DNA from: Deltaproteobacteria bacterium
GTDB taxonomy: Bacteria > Myxococcota_A > Polyangia > Polyangiales > Ga0077539
Direction of reading: 5' to 3'
NCBI GenBank assembly: GCA_016704445.1
Contig: JADJAE010000170.1
Coordinates: forward strand, 22,739 to 86,738
DNA length: 64,000 nucleotides
A program made the position numbers and the translations under genes. This document shows positions 26,963-36,438 of this stretch, in pieces. The stretch's first letter is position 1. Every line of letters starts with the position of its first letter. The notes under the pieces were generated by a model that was given only the letters and a program-made list of their open reading frames with translations, made no database searches and had not been told where the DNA came from.

Positions 26963-28642
26963 ATGGCAACCGTGGCGAGCATCATCACGCAGCGAAGGGC
27001 GGCGATACTCCAGCGCTGGGAGGAGGAGGCGAAGACGGCCTCGGCGGCGCGCGGGCTGTCGCCCTTCGAACTGAGCAACAAGCTCTCCCGCTACCTTGAC
27101 ATGCTGGGTCGGTGGGATGACCCCCACGGGGAGCGGCGCCGCCAGCTCACCAACCACCTCTCGGCCCGCCTCCGCGAGGGATATCGGCTCAACGACATCC
27201 TGGAGGAGCTGATGCTGCTCGGCACCTGCGTGACCCTGGAGGTCACCGCCCCGGGAGGCGACGAGAGCGTCGACGCGCCGGAGCTGGCGCGGCTCCACGC
27301 GACGCTCCGAGAAGACGCAGGCGCGACGATCGAGGTGGTCACCCACTACCTGCTCGACGACGTGCAGGTGGAGAAGCAGTACCTCCGACGCCTCCAGTCG
27401 CTCGCCAGCACCGCGCTGCTCAGCAGCGAGAAAGAGGGCACGCTCGCGGATCACCTCCGGGAGGTGCTCGAGCTGGCAATGGAGGCGGTCGGGGGACAGA
27501 CCGCGGCGATCCTCTTCCACGACAAGGAGCGCGAGGTGCTCTGGGTGGCGGCCTCCGCCGGCCTCGTGGAAGAGCCCCTGATGCACTACGTCACCGACCC
27601 CGGCTCGGGCTCCTTCGTCGCCGAGGTCGCCGCCCGCAGGGACGAGACCACGGCGGTGCTCGACGCGGAGACCACCGAGATGGAGGTGAGCGAGCTGCTG
27701 CGGCAGAGCGGCATCCACTCGCTGCTCGGGGTGCGCCTCCCCGCGCGGCACCCGCTGCTGGGGGTGATGTACATCGGCATGACCGAGCGTCGGCCCTTCT
27801 CCCTGAAGGAGGTGCAGCGGCTGGAGTCCTTCGGGGCGCCGCTCACGCAGCACCTGGAGCAGGCCCGGCTGCACGCCAGGCTGAAGGCGACCGTCGAGGA
27901 CCTGCGCATCGACCAGGTGCTCCGCGAGCGCTTCATCTCGGTGCTGGCGCACGACCTCCGCAACCCGCTGAGCGTCATCCGGTCGGCCGCCCACCTCCTC
28001 GACCAGCAGGCGGACAAGCTCGGCGATCTCCGCGAGCTGCCGGGCCGCGCCCTTCGCAACGCGCTCCGCGCCGACGTGATGATCCGCGACCTCCTCGACG
28101 TGCTGCGCATCCGTGCGGGGCACGAACTCCCGCTCACGCTCGCGGAGTGTGACCTCCTCGAGGTCGCGCGAGGCGTCTGCCGCGAGCTCGCCGACGTCTA
28201 CGGAGACCGCTTCGTGCTCCAAGGGGCCGCGCCCGTGCGAGGCACCTGGAGCGCCGACGCCCTGCACCGCGCCCTCTGGAACCTCGGCGCCAACGCCGTG
28301 AAATACGGCTCCCCGGAGACCCCGATCGAGGTCACGGTGCGTTGCCTCGACGAGGGGGCCGAGGTCGTCGTGCGCAACCAGGGTCCGGTGATCAGCGAGG
28401 CCGATCGCACGACCCTTTTCGAGCCCTTCGCCCAGCGCAGCGGCGACGAGGGAGGAGCGCGGGAGGGCTGGGGGCTCGGGCTGACCCTCGTGCAGAGCTG
28501 CGCCCGGGCGCACGGCGGAAGCGTCGCGGTCGCCAGCGCCCCGGGAGAGGGCACCGCATTCACCATCAAGATCCCCTACGACTCGAGGCCCTTCCAATCC
28601 GGGGCCGCGGCCCCCCTGAGGCCCTCCGAGCGAGCGCGTTGA
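26963..28642 (+). CDS. GAF-domain sensor histidine kinase
   Basis: About 559 residues from ATG 26963 (GGAGG five bases upstream; GTG 26960 is too close). The N-terminal 140 residues are helical and resemble the RsbRD-type sensor head (IITQRRAAILQRWEEEA). A GAF-like domain follows at about 155-300, then the dimerisation helix with the phospho-acceptor H330 (FISVLAHDLRNPLSVIRSA). The ATP domain has N-box WNLGANAVKYG and G-box GWGLGLTLVQS. No transmembrane segment is seen, so it is a soluble kinase. No response regulator is adjacent, so its partner must lie elsewhere or the protein is an orphan. The gene downstream is proC, 33 bases away. Confidence 0.88.
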   Translation: MATVASIITQRRAAILQRWEEEAKTASAARGLSPFELSNKLSRYLDMLGRWDDPHGERRRQLTNHLSARLREGYRLNDILEELMLLGTCVTLEVTAPGGDESVDAPELARLHATLREDAGATIEVVTHYLLDDVQVEKQYLRRLQSLASTALLSSEKEGTLADHLREVLELAMEAVGGQTAAILFHDKEREVLWVAASAGLVEEPLMHYVTDPGSGSFVAEVAARRDETTAVLDAETTEMEVSELLRQSGIHSLLGVRLPARHPLLGVMYIGMTERRPFSLKEVQRLESFGAPLTQHLEQARLHARLKATVEDLRIDQVLRERFISVLAHDLRNPLSVIRSAAHLLDQQADKLGDLRELPGRALRNALRADVMIRDLLDVLRIRAGHELPLTLAECDLLEVARGVCRELADVYGDRFVLQGAAPVRGTWSADALHRALWNLGANAVKYGSPETPIEVTVRCLDEGAEVVVRNQGPVISEADRTTLFEPFAQRSGDEGGAREGWGLGLTLVQSCARAHGGSVAVASAPGEGTAFTIKIPYDSRPFQSGAAAPLRPSERAR

Positions 28643-28675
28643 CCCGTCGCTGGGGATGGGGTTCCACTGCGCGCG

Positions 28676-29512
28676 ATGCTCACCGATCGTCGCTTCGCAT
28701 TCGTTGGCGCGGGCAACATGGCCGAGGCCCTCATCCGAGGGCTCATCGCCTCCGGCGCCGTCCCTGCCTCGCACATCACCGCCTCGGGCCGCCGCAAGGA
28801 CCGCATCGAGCGCACCGCCGAGCGCCTCGGCATCACCGCCGCGCACGACAACGCCCAGTGCGTCGCCGGGGCCGACGTGGTGATGCTCTGCGTGAAGCCC
28901 CAGGTGCTGCGCCCGGTGCTCGATCAGGTCGGCCGGGACATCCCCCGCGAGGCCCTGGTCATCAGCGTCGCCGCGGGCATCGGCACCGCCGCCATGGAGG
29001 CGCAGCTCGCGCCCGGCCAGCGCGTCGTGAGGGCGATGCCCAACACCGGGGCCATCGTGCGGCAGAGCGCGACGGCCATCTCCGGCGGGTCGAGCGCGAC
29101 GGAGCACGACCTCGCCGTCGCCAAGGAGATCTTCGACCGCGTGGGGCGCACCGTGGTGGTCGACGAGGTGCACCTCGACGCGGTCACCGGGCTCTCGGGC
29201 AGCGGACCGGCGTACATCTTCCTCATCATCGACGCGCTGGCCGACGCGGGCGTGAAGGTCGGCCTCTCCCGCGACATCGCGCTCGAGCTCGCGGCGCAGA
29301 CGGTGATGGGCTCCGCGCAGCTCCTGCTGCAGACCGGCGAGCACCCCGGCAAGCTCAAGGACCAGGTGACCTCCCCCGGCGGCACCGCCATCGCCGGGCT
29401 TCACACGCTCGAGGCGGGCGGCCTCCGCACGACGCTGATCACCGCGGTCGAGACCGCCACGCGCCGCTCCAAGGAGCTGGGCGAGGCGGCCGCGGCATAC
29501 GTGCACAAGTAA
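28676..29512 (+). CDS. proC: Pyrroline-5-carboxylate reductase
   Basis: A 278-residue protein of normal length. It makes L-proline from 1-pyrroline-5-carboxylate with NAD(P)H, the last step of proline synthesis. The Rossmann fingerprint is FVGAGNMAEALIRGL. The core has VVRAMPNTGA, the dimer-domain signature GLSGSGPAYIFLIIDALADA and the C-terminal TSPGGTAIAGLHTLE, all classical ProC motifs. ATG 28676 is at the expected position relative to the family. It is followed 24 bases later by the alpha/beta hydrolase gene. Confidence 0.95.
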   Translation: MLTDRRFAFVGAGNMAEALIRGLIASGAVPASHITASGRRKDRIERTAERLGITAAHDNAQCVAGADVVMLCVKPQVLRPVLDQVGRDIPREALVISVAAGIGTAAMEAQLAPGQRVVRAMPNTGAIVRQSATAISGGSSATEHDLAVAKEIFDRVGRTVVVDEVHLDAVTGLSGSGPAYIFLIIDALADAGVKVGLSRDIALELAAQTVMGSAQLLLQTGEHPGKLKDQVTSPGGTAIAGLHTLEAGGLRTTLITAVETATRRSKELGEAAAAYVHK

Positions 29513-29536
29513 GCGACGGAAGGTAATCCCTCTCGC

Positions 29537-30547
29537 ATGAGCACCGACGACGCCCTGGAGATCACCCACGAGACGACCCCCAACCGCGACGGCTGGATGC
29601 TCTCGCTCCGCAAGACCGTCGCCCGCCGCCCCCGCCCCCACGGCGACGAGGCCCCGCGGCGCCCAGTGCTCATCGTCCCTGGCTACGGGATGAACTCCTT
29701 CATCTTCGGCTTCCACCCGACCGGGCGCTCGCTGGAGCACCACCTCGCGTGGCGCGGCTTCGAGGTCTGGAGCGTCGACTTCCGCGCGCAGGGCCGCTCC
29801 CGCTCCACCGGCGGCGCGCTGACCGGCTGGGGCCTCGACGAGCTCGCCACCATCGACACCACCGCCGCGGTGGCCCACGTGCTCGACCGCACCGACACCG
29901 GGGCCTCGCAGGTCGACCTCATCGGCTGCTCGCTGGGCACCTCGATCATGCTCGCCCACGCGGTGCTCGGCGACCGGGAGCGCCTCGGGTCGCTCGTCGC
30001 CTTCGGCGGCCCGCTCCGCTGGGCGCAGGTGCACCCGCTGGTGGCGCTGGCCTTCCGTTCTCCCTGGCTCGCCGCGGCGCTGCCCTTCAAGGGCACGCGC
30101 AGGATGGCGGAGCTCGCGCTGCCGCTGCTGCTCAAGACCCCGCTGATGTCGATCTACCTCAACCCCCAGAGCTCGGACATGAGCCGCTGGAGGGAGATGA
30201 TCGCCACGGTCGAAGACCCGATCCCCCAGATCAACGGCGAGATCGCCCGATGGATCCTCGACCGCGACCTGACCCTCCAGGGCACCAACATCACGAAGGC
30301 GGTGGAGGGCCTCGGCAACCCGCTGCTCTGCGTCGTGGCGCGCCAGGACGGGATCGTCCCCGCGGAGACCGCCCGCTCCCCCTACCTTCACTCCGGCGCC
30401 GAGCTGAAGGCCCTGCTGGAGGTGGGCGACGAGAAGCTCCCTCACGCCCACGCCGACCTGTTCCTGTCGAGGGAGGCGGAGGCGCGGGTCTTCGAGCCGA
30501 CGGCGGAATGGCTCGCCCGGCCGACTTCCGGGATCGCCGGAGTGTGA
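29537..30547 (+). CDS. Alpha/beta-hydrolase fold protein
   Basis: A 336-residue protein with the alpha/beta hydrolase pattern: oxyanion strand VLIVPGYGMNSFIF, nucleophile elbow GCSLGTS (Ser in G-x-S-x-G) and a C-terminal SPYLH...HAHADLF region for the acid and His. The VPGYGMNS loop and the lid sequence PQSSDMSRWREM resemble lipase or poly(3-hydroxyalkanoate)-related hydrolases, but the nucleophile is Ser, not the Cys of PhaC. The substrate is unknown. Between proC and an S1 protein; the neighbours do not reveal its role. Confidence 0.75.
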   Translation: MSTDDALEITHETTPNRDGWMLSLRKTVARRPRPHGDEAPRRPVLIVPGYGMNSFIFGFHPTGRSLEHHLAWRGFEVWSVDFRAQGRSRSTGGALTGWGLDELATIDTTAAVAHVLDRTDTGASQVDLIGCSLGTSIMLAHAVLGDRERLGSLVAFGGPLRWAQVHPLVALAFRSPWLAAALPFKGTRRMAELALPLLLKTPLMSIYLNPQSSDMSRWREMIATVEDPIPQINGEIARWILDRDLTLQGTNITKAVEGLGNPLLCVVARQDGIVPAETARSPYLHSGAELKALLEVGDEKLPHAHADLFLSREAEARVFEPTAEWLARPTSGIAGV

Positions 30548-30563
30548 TAAGAGCGGCGCTCCC

Positions 30564-32021
30564 ATGAGCGACCCCTCAAAGCCCACCGACGACTTCGCCG
30601 CCCTCTTCGAACAGTCCGGAGGCGTGCAGAAGCGCAGCGGTCCCGCCGTGAAGGTGGGGGCCCGCGTCGAAGCCATCATCGTGCAGATCACCCGCGACGC
30701 CGTCTTCGTCGACCTCGACCAGAAGCGTCAGGCGTACATGGACCGTGCGGAGATCCTCGGACCCGACGGCCAGCCCACGCTGAAGGTCGGCGACAAGCTC
30801 GTCGCCCACGTGCTGGAGATGGACGGCAAGTCCGGCTCGGTGCGCCTCGGCCGCACGCTCGGCAAGGGCGGCGACGTGGCCACCCTCGAGCTCGCCCGCG
30901 AGCAGGGCATCTCCGTCGAGGGCAAGGTCGTCTCCATCAACAAGGGCGGCGCCGAGGTGGAGCTTCACGGCGTGAAGGCCTTCTGCCCGACCTCGCAGCT
31001 CGACAACCGCTTCGTGCAAGACCCCACGACCTTCATCGGCAAGACCCTGCAGTTCAAGGTCACCGAGGTCCGCGAGGGCGGCCGCAGCATCGTGCTGTCG
31101 CGCCGCGCCCACCTCGAGGTCGAGTCGCGCGAGGCGATGGACCGCCTCATGACCACCCTCGCCCCGGGCGCCGTGGTGAAGGGCACCGTCTCGGGCGTCC
31201 GCGAGTTCGGCGCCTTCGTCGACCTCGGCGGCGTCGAGGGGCTCGTGCCCGCGAGCGAACTCTCCCACGACTCCCACGTCCGCCCCGCCGACATCGTCAA
31301 CGTCGGCGACGCGATGGAGGTGCAGGTGAAGGAGATCCGCGGCAGCGGTCGCGACACCAAGATCACCCTGTCGCTCAAGGCCCTCTCGGGCGACCCCTGG
31401 GACGCCATCGAGGTCGTCGCCCCGGTCGGCCGGGTGGTCGCCGGCGCGGTCACCCGCCTCGCGGACTTCGGCGCCTTCGTGCGCCTCGGCAACGGCATCG
31501 AGGGGCTGCTCCACGTCTCGGAGCTCCCGGGCCGCGTCGATCATCCCTCCAAGGTGCTCGCCGAGGGTCAGGCGCTGCTGGTGGTGGTTCGCTCCGTCGA
31601 CCGCGGCGCCAAGAAGATCTCCCTCGCGCTCGCCGCCGAAGGGGCCTCCGCCGGCACCGCCGCGCAGGCGATGTCCCTCCCGGTCGGAACCATCGTGAAG
31701 GCCACCGTCGACCGCCACGAGACCTTCGGGGTCTTCGTCCAGGTCGAGGGCTCGCGCGGCCGGGCCGGTCGCGGGCTCATCCCCATGTCCGAGCTGGGCA
31801 TCCCCCGCGGAGCAGACCTGCGCAAGCACTTCCCCGAGGGCAGCTCCGTCACCGCCAAGGTGCTCGAGACCGGCGAAGGCCGCCTGCGGCTCTCCATCCG
31901 GGCCATCGGCGTCGACGAGGAGCGCGCGGCCTACGACGGCTACCAGCGCTCCACCAAGGGCCCTGGCAAGACCGGCGCGACCCTCGGCGACCTGCTGAAG
32001 GCGCGCACCATCAAGCGCTGA
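30564..32021 (+). CDS. Multi-S1-domain RNA-binding protein
   Basis: A 485-residue protein with about five S1/OB-fold domains, recognisable by repeated GxVxxxxxFGAFVxL patterns (VSGVREFGAFVDLGGVEGLV, VTRLADFGAFVRLGNGIEGL). It is shorter than canonical RpsA, whose gene is at 45341-47112 in this window. Both end in a T-L-G-D-L motif followed by basic residues, so they are relatives. It may assist mRNA binding on the ribosome or act as an RNA chaperone. It ends seven bases before a strong hairpin. Confidence 0.85.
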   Translation: MSDPSKPTDDFAALFEQSGGVQKRSGPAVKVGARVEAIIVQITRDAVFVDLDQKRQAYMDRAEILGPDGQPTLKVGDKLVAHVLEMDGKSGSVRLGRTLGKGGDVATLELAREQGISVEGKVVSINKGGAEVELHGVKAFCPTSQLDNRFVQDPTTFIGKTLQFKVTEVREGGRSIVLSRRAHLEVESREAMDRLMTTLAPGAVVKGTVSGVREFGAFVDLGGVEGLVPASELSHDSHVRPADIVNVGDAMEVQVKEIRGSGRDTKITLSLKALSGDPWDAIEVVAPVGRVVAGAVTRLADFGAFVRLGNGIEGLLHVSELPGRVDHPSKVLAEGQALLVVVRSVDRGAKKISLALAAEGASAGTAAQAMSLPVGTIVKATVDRHETFGVFVQVEGSRGRAGRGLIPMSELGIPRGADLRKHFPEGSSVTAKVLETGEGRLRLSIRAIGVDEERAAYDGYQRSTKGPGKTGATLGDLLKARTIKR

Positions 32022-32027
32022 CCGACC

Positions 32028-32059
32028 TTAGGGCGGAGCCTCCCCCCGCTCCGCCCTAA
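32028..32059. terminator. Bidirectional transcription terminator hairpin
   Basis: Perfect 12-bp inverted repeat: TTAGGGCGGAGC (32028-32039), an eight-base C-rich loop, then GCTCCGCCCTAA (32048-32059). It lies between the convergent S1 gene and Gly-rich lipoprotein gene. There is no long T tract, so release may rely on the very stable G+C stem, but the position is exactly as expected for both genes. Confidence 0.85.
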
Positions 32060-32080
32060 ACCCCCCCCTCACACCACGAA

Positions 32081-34325
32081 TCACATCCCGGCGCGCACGT
32101 CCTCCGAGAGCCCGGTGGCTCCGTTGGGCGCGTCGCCGAGCGTGCCGCTGCGACCTCCGCCGCCGCCTGATCCGCCGCCGCCTCGCATGCAGGTGAGCCC
32201 GGAGATCATGGGCGCCGCGCCCAGGTAGTAGACGCACACCGACGGACCGCCCGGAGCGCCCGAGCCGCTGCCCGCGTCGCCGCCGCTGCCGCCGCGCGCC
32301 CCGGCGCCGCCGCTGCCTGCGTTGCCGGTCGCGCCGCCGCCGCTGCCCGGGTTGCCCCCGGAGCCGCCGTCGCCGCCGTCGCCGCCGTCGCCGCCGCGCC
32401 CTCCGCGCCCGGTGTTGGCCTGGCAGTCCTCGATGCGCAGCGTCGACGAGACGCTCATCACCGCGAACGACCCGCCGCCTCCGGAGCCTCCGCGCCCGGC
32501 CCCGCCGTCGCACCCGCCAGCGCCGCCGCCCCCGCCGCCGCCGCCGTTGTGGTCGTTGCACGAGAACGGGAACTGGTACGTCCGCCCCCGGTCCTGCGCC
32601 GCCGCCGCCGCCGCCGCCACCCGCGGGGCCGTCGGTGCCCGGGAGCCCGACGGGCGCCGTGTAGATCCCCGTGTCGTTGCGCACCGTGCCCACCGTCGGG
32701 GCGCTGCGTCCGTTGCTCCCTCCCCGTCCGTCCGAGCCCGCGCTCGCCGCGCCCGCGCTGGGCGGACTCACCGCCGCCGAGCCCGCGCAGATGCCCACGC
32801 AGCCCACGCAGGTCCCGGTCCGCACGGCCGCCGCACCGCCGTTGCCCGCGGGCGCACCGCCGGGAGCGACCGACCCCACCGAGCCCGGCGCGCCGTTGTT
32901 GGCGCCGCTCGCGGAGGCCCCGCCCTGGCCGCCGTTCGCGCCGCAGCTCGACGAGCCCGACGCGCCTCCGCCGGGCGTTCCGCCGCTGGTGCCGTTGCGC
33001 CCGATGGCCCCGTCGGCGCCGTCCGCGCCGAGGGCTCCGTTGGCGCCGCTGCCCGAGACGATGGTGCAGCCGCGCAGCGTCAGCAGGGAGTTCAGCGCCC
33101 GCACGCCGTAGCTGCTCTCTCCCGGCGCCGTCGCCGCCGCGGACTGCACCGTCACGAGCTGCAGCTCCGTGGAGACCGTGAGGTTCTGCGCCAGCACCGC
33201 CGTCGCGTCCCCCTGAATCACCGTCGCGTTGGAGCGCGCCCTCGCCCAGCCCATCGTGTCGTCGTAGCCGCCGTAGACGCTCACCCCCGAGCTGAGCTGC
33301 ACCGAGCCGAGGTAGAGCCCCGCCGCGGCGTACACCGGGCGCGCGGGCGCTCCGGCGCTGGCCGCCGTGATGGCAGCGGGCAGCGTGCGCTTGGGCATCG
33401 CCATGGTGCCGGGGTTGGCGTCGTCGCCTCGGGGCGAGACGAACACCGCGCGGCCCGCGTCGCCGTCGATGCCGTCGCAGTTGGTGTCGCGGAACATCAG
33501 GTCCGGCGCGTCGGCCTCCATCGCGTTGCACTCGCAGCCATTGGCCGCCATGCGGTCGAGGTCGACGAAGCCCGCGGCGCAGGCGAGCGCGCAGCTCCCC
33601 ATCACGCAGGCGGCGGTCTGGTTCATCCCCGCCGTGCAGCGCGTCCCGCAGGTGCCGCAGTTCATCGGGTCGGTCTGGTAGTCCGGGCCGCGGTGCGCGC
33701 AGGTCGGCGCGGTGCCCATCACCATGCACACGTCCATGGTGCAGGTGTCGCGGTCGTCGCAGCTGTACGCCGCGCTCCTCACGCAGCGCAGCCGCGCTGG
33801 CTCACAGCTCCAGGTCCCGGTGCAGGGGTCGCCGTTGAGCCTCGCGCAGGTCGCGTCGCCGATCTCGCACGGCAGCTCCCGCACGCAGCCGCTGCCCAGC
33901 GCGCAGAAGTTGTCGCCCGGGCAGCGCATGTCGTTGGCGACGTGCGTACAGCGCCCCATCGCCCGGTCGCACGCGTCGTCGGTGCAGGCCACCGCGTCGT
34001 CACAGCTCGCCGGCCCGCCCACCACCACGCAGCGCCCGAAGCGGCAGGCCTGGGCGTTCTCGCAGAGGTCCGGCGCGGTGCAGTCGTCGGCGGTGCGGCA
34101 CGCCCGACCCGCGTCCACTTCGGCGTCGCTCGCAGTGTCCGCGGCGACGTCCCTCGGAACGTCCGCCCCGGTGTCTCCCCCGGCGTCTGCGACGTCCGAG
34201 ACGCCGAGATCGGACAGCTCGCCCGCATCCGCGGCACCCGAGTCCGGGTCGAGCACCGAAGGCGGGTCTTCGCTGCAGGCGACGAGAAATGAAACCCCGA
34301 GCGACAAGAGCAGAGGACGTCCCAT
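32081..34325 (-). CDS. Gly-rich lipoprotein with pectate-lyase-like core, frameshifted near 32600
   Basis: The signal peptide MGRPLLLSLGVSFLVAC has the lipobox Cys at residue 17, followed by an acidic Asp/Ala linker and a Cys-rich segment (many C-x(2-6)-C pairs, about residues 70-260). A parallel-beta-type region follows (VFVSPRGDDANPGTMAMPKR, typical of DUF1565/pectin-lyase-like surface proteins). Then come long Gly/Ala/Ser-rich stretches. Near 32590-32620, within a GCC-repeat tract, the frame must shift to reach the stop at 32081; downstream frames read as Gly-rich coil (GGDGGDGGDGGSGG). The break falls in simple sequence, so it may be a sequencing slip. Probably a cell-surface adhesin or scaffold; no enzyme activity is claimed. 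Confidence 0.65.
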
Positions 34326-34366
34326 GGTGCCGAGGATATCCCAGCCACCTCGACCGCGGAGGGCCT

Positions 34367-34663
34367 ATGCTCGCCAGCGAAATGACCGAGACCACCGGGT
34401 TGCTGCGGGCGAAGCTGACCGAGGGGCTGAGCCCCGAGCGGCTGGAGATCGAGGACGAGGGGCACCTCCACGCGGGCCACGCCGGCGCCAGGGAGCACGG
34501 CGGCGGGCACTACCGGGTGACCGTCGTCAGCTCGGCCTTCGAGGGAATGGGCCCGGTCGCCCGGCACCGGAAGGTGTACGCGCTGCTGGAGGAGGAGCTG
34601 AAGACGCGGGTGCACGCCCTCGCGCTCACGACCCTCACGCCCGCCGAGGCCCAGCTCCGCTAG
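34367..34663 (+). CDS. BolA-family protein
   Basis: About 98 residues from ATG 34367 (ATG 34382 is also possible; GGAGGG precedes the first, at tight spacing). It fits BolA/YrbA: EDEGHLHAGHAGA, a central HYRVTVVSSAFEG strand and HRKVYALLEEEL. BolA proteins partner with monothiol glutaredoxins in [2Fe-2S] cluster trafficking. A His in the H-A-G-H loop would be a cluster ligand. Its TAG stop shares the CTAG sequence with the minus-strand stop of the neighbouring CBS gene. Confidence 0.85.
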   Translation: MLASEMTETTGLLRAKLTEGLSPERLEIEDEGHLHAGHAGAREHGGGHYRVTVVSSAFEGMGPVARHRKVYALLEEELKTRVHALALTTLTPAEAQLR

Positions 34664-35961
34664 GAGAGCGCCTCTGCGGCAGGGCGGTGCACCCGCACCT
34701 GCTTCACCCTCCGAGCGCTCGCCTCGACCACCTCCAGCACCGCGCCGCTGGGGACCGCGATCAGCTCGCCGGTCTGCGGAATGTGCCCCGCGAGCACGAT
34801 GCAGAGCCCGGCCAGCGTCGAGTAGCGCTCGCTCTCCGGCAGGTCGAAGTCGATCGCTCGGTTGACCTCGTGCATGGGCAGGCTCCCCACCACGAGGTAG
34901 CTCCCGTCGTCCTCACGCTTCACCTGGATCGGCGCCGGGTCGTTCTCGCTGAGAATCTCCCCGACGAGCTCTTCGATGAGGTCCTCGACGGTGACCAGCC
35001 CGATGACGTTGCCCACCTCGTCGACCAGCATCGCCAGCGGGGTCCGGTCGGACTGGAGCTCCTTGAGCAGCGTCACGGCCAGGGCGTTGCCCGGCGAGAA
35101 CTTGATCGGCCGGAGGTGCGCCTCCAGCGAGACGCTATCGCCGCGCAGCGCCGGGCCCAGCAGGTCGCGGAGCGTCACGTACCCGACGATGTTCTCCGGG
35201 GTGCCGTCGTACACCGGCAGCCGGGAGAAGCGCGCCTCGCGGGTGATCCGCTCCAGGGTCTCCGACGACGCGTCCTTCGAGACCGCCACCACCACCGCCC
35301 GCGGGACCATCACGTCCACGGCGCGCAGCCCCTGGAAGTCGATCGCCCGGGAGGCGATCTCGCTCGCGTTCTTGTCGAGCGACCCGACCCGCGCCGCCTC
35401 CTCGACCAGCTCCTGGATCTCCTCGGGAGAGAGCCTCGCCTCGGTGAAGCTCGTCTTGTCCCCGAAGAGCTTGAGCACCACGTTGGAGGCCCCGGTGAGC
35501 ACCCACACCAGGGGCTTCACCACCGAGGCCATCGCCCGCAGCGCGGGCCCCAGCAGCAGCGAGTACCGCTCGGCCATGCGCAGCGCGAGCGACTTGGGCA
35601 CCAGCTCGCCCACCACGATCTCAAGAAACGAGATGCCCGCGATGACCACGACCAGCCCCAGCGTCGCGGCGTAGGCGCCGACCCCCGGCACCCCCCGTAG
35701 GGCGTCGGCGACGTGGTGCGCGAGCGACTCTCCTCCGAAGGCCGCCGCGGTCGTGCCGATCACCGTGAGCCCGATCTGCACCGTCGCGAGAAACCTCTCG
35801 GGCTCCTCGCGCAGCCAGCGCACCGCACCGGCGCCCCGGCGACCCTCCGCGGTGAGCTCCGCGAGGCGCGTCTTGCGCACCGAGAGCACCGCGATCTCCG
35901 CGGCCGCGAAGACCCCGTTGAGCAGCATCAGCACCAGGACGATCAGCAGCTCGCCGATCAT
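34660..35961 (-). CDS. CBS-pair membrane protein (CNNM/HlyC-CorC type)
   Basis: A 433-residue protein from ATG 35961. The N-terminal DUF21/CNNM domain has three to four membrane segments (MIGELLIVLVLMLLNGVFAA, ATLGLVVVIAGISFLEIVV with ELVPK). Then come two CBS motifs (RAVDVMVPRAVVVAV; DRTPLAMLVDEVGNVIGLVT) and a C-terminal transporter-associated CorC/HlyC domain (FDLPESERYSTLAGL). Family members are implicated in Mg2+/Co2+ handling. The start overlaps the stop of moaE by four bases, so it is co-transcribed with moaC-moaE. Confidence 0.88.
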   Translation of the reverse strand: MIGELLIVLVLMLLNGVFAAAEIAVLSVRKTRLAELTAEGRRGAGAVRWLREEPERFLATVQIGLTVIGTTAAAFGGESLAHHVADALRGVPGVGAYAATLGLVVVIAGISFLEIVVGELVPKSLALRMAERYSLLLGPALRAMASVVKPLVWVLTGASNVVLKLFGDKTSFTEARLSPEEIQELVEEAARVGSLDKNASEIASRAIDFQGLRAVDVMVPRAVVVAVSKDASSETLERITREARFSRLPVYDGTPENIVGYVTLRDLLGPALRGDSVSLEAHLRPIKFSPGNALAVTLLKELQSDRTPLAMLVDEVGNVIGLVTVEDLIEELVGEILSENDPAPIQVKREDDGSYLVVGSLPMHEVNRAIDFDLPESERYSTLAGLCIVLAGHIPQTGELIAVPSGAVLEVVEASARRVKQVRVHRPAAEALS

Positions 35962-36434
35962 CCGTGCCCGCCGCCCCCATGCCCGTGACCGTGACCGTGG
36001 CCCTCGTCGTGGTCGTGGCAGCGCGCGTCGACCCACCCGACCCAGTACGGACCGTCGGGCCCGTACTCCCGCTTCCAGATCGGGACGCGCGCCTTGATCT
36101 CGTCGATGAGCGCCTTGCACGCCCGAAAGGCCTCGCCCCGGTGCACCGCGCTCGCCGCGCAGACCACCGCCGCGTCGCCGACGCCCAGCGTCCCCACCCG
36201 GTGCAGCGCCGCCAGCCGCACGCCCGGGTTCGCCGCGGCGATCTCGTCGCCGATGCGCTGCATCTCCGCGACCGCCATCGTCGCGTAGGCCTCGTAGTCG
36301 AGGCGCGTCACCGCGCGGCCCTCGTTGTGGTCGCGCACCACCCCCACGAACACGTCGATGCCCCCCGCCGTGGGGTGCGACACCGCCGCGATCACCCGCT
36401 CTACGGAGAGCGCCTCGCTCGACAGTTCGAACAC
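35958..36434 (-). CDS. moaE: Molybdopterin synthase catalytic subunit, with His-rich tail
   Basis: A 158-residue protein of molybdopterin synthase large-subunit type: VFVGVVRDHNEG, LDYEAYATMA, the IWKREYGPDGPYW active-site region with the conserved Lys, and HRVGTLGVGDAAVV. With MoaD it puts dithiolene sulfur on cyclic pyranopterin. The final 20 residues are unusual: CHDHDEGHGHGHGHGGGGHG, a His/Gly tail not found in typical MoaE, suggesting metal binding (nickel, zinc or copper). moaD is not adjacent in this window. In an operon after moaC, four bases apart. Confidence 0.93.
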   Translation of the reverse strand: MFELSSEALSVERVIAAVSHPTAGGIDVFVGVVRDHNEGRAVTRLDYEAYATMAVAEMQRIGDEIAAANPGVRLAALHRVGTLGVGDAAVVCAASAVHRGEAFRACKALIDEIKARVPIWKREYGPDGPYWVGWVDARCHDHDEGHGHGHGHGGGGHG

Positions 36435-36438
36435 CGCC

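Noticed and set aside
26789..30691. A 1300-codon open frame on the minus strand, antisense to the histidine kinase, proC and hydrolase genes.
   Set aside because: The plus-strand genes have clear family motifs. The antisense frame is Arg/Gly/Glu/Ala/His-rich with no motif, the usual shadow in a 70% G+C genome.
32081..33200. PE_PGRS-type protein as in mycobacteria.
   Set aside because: Only the Gly-rich character is shared. The N-terminus is a lipobox and Cys-rich module, and no PE domain is present.
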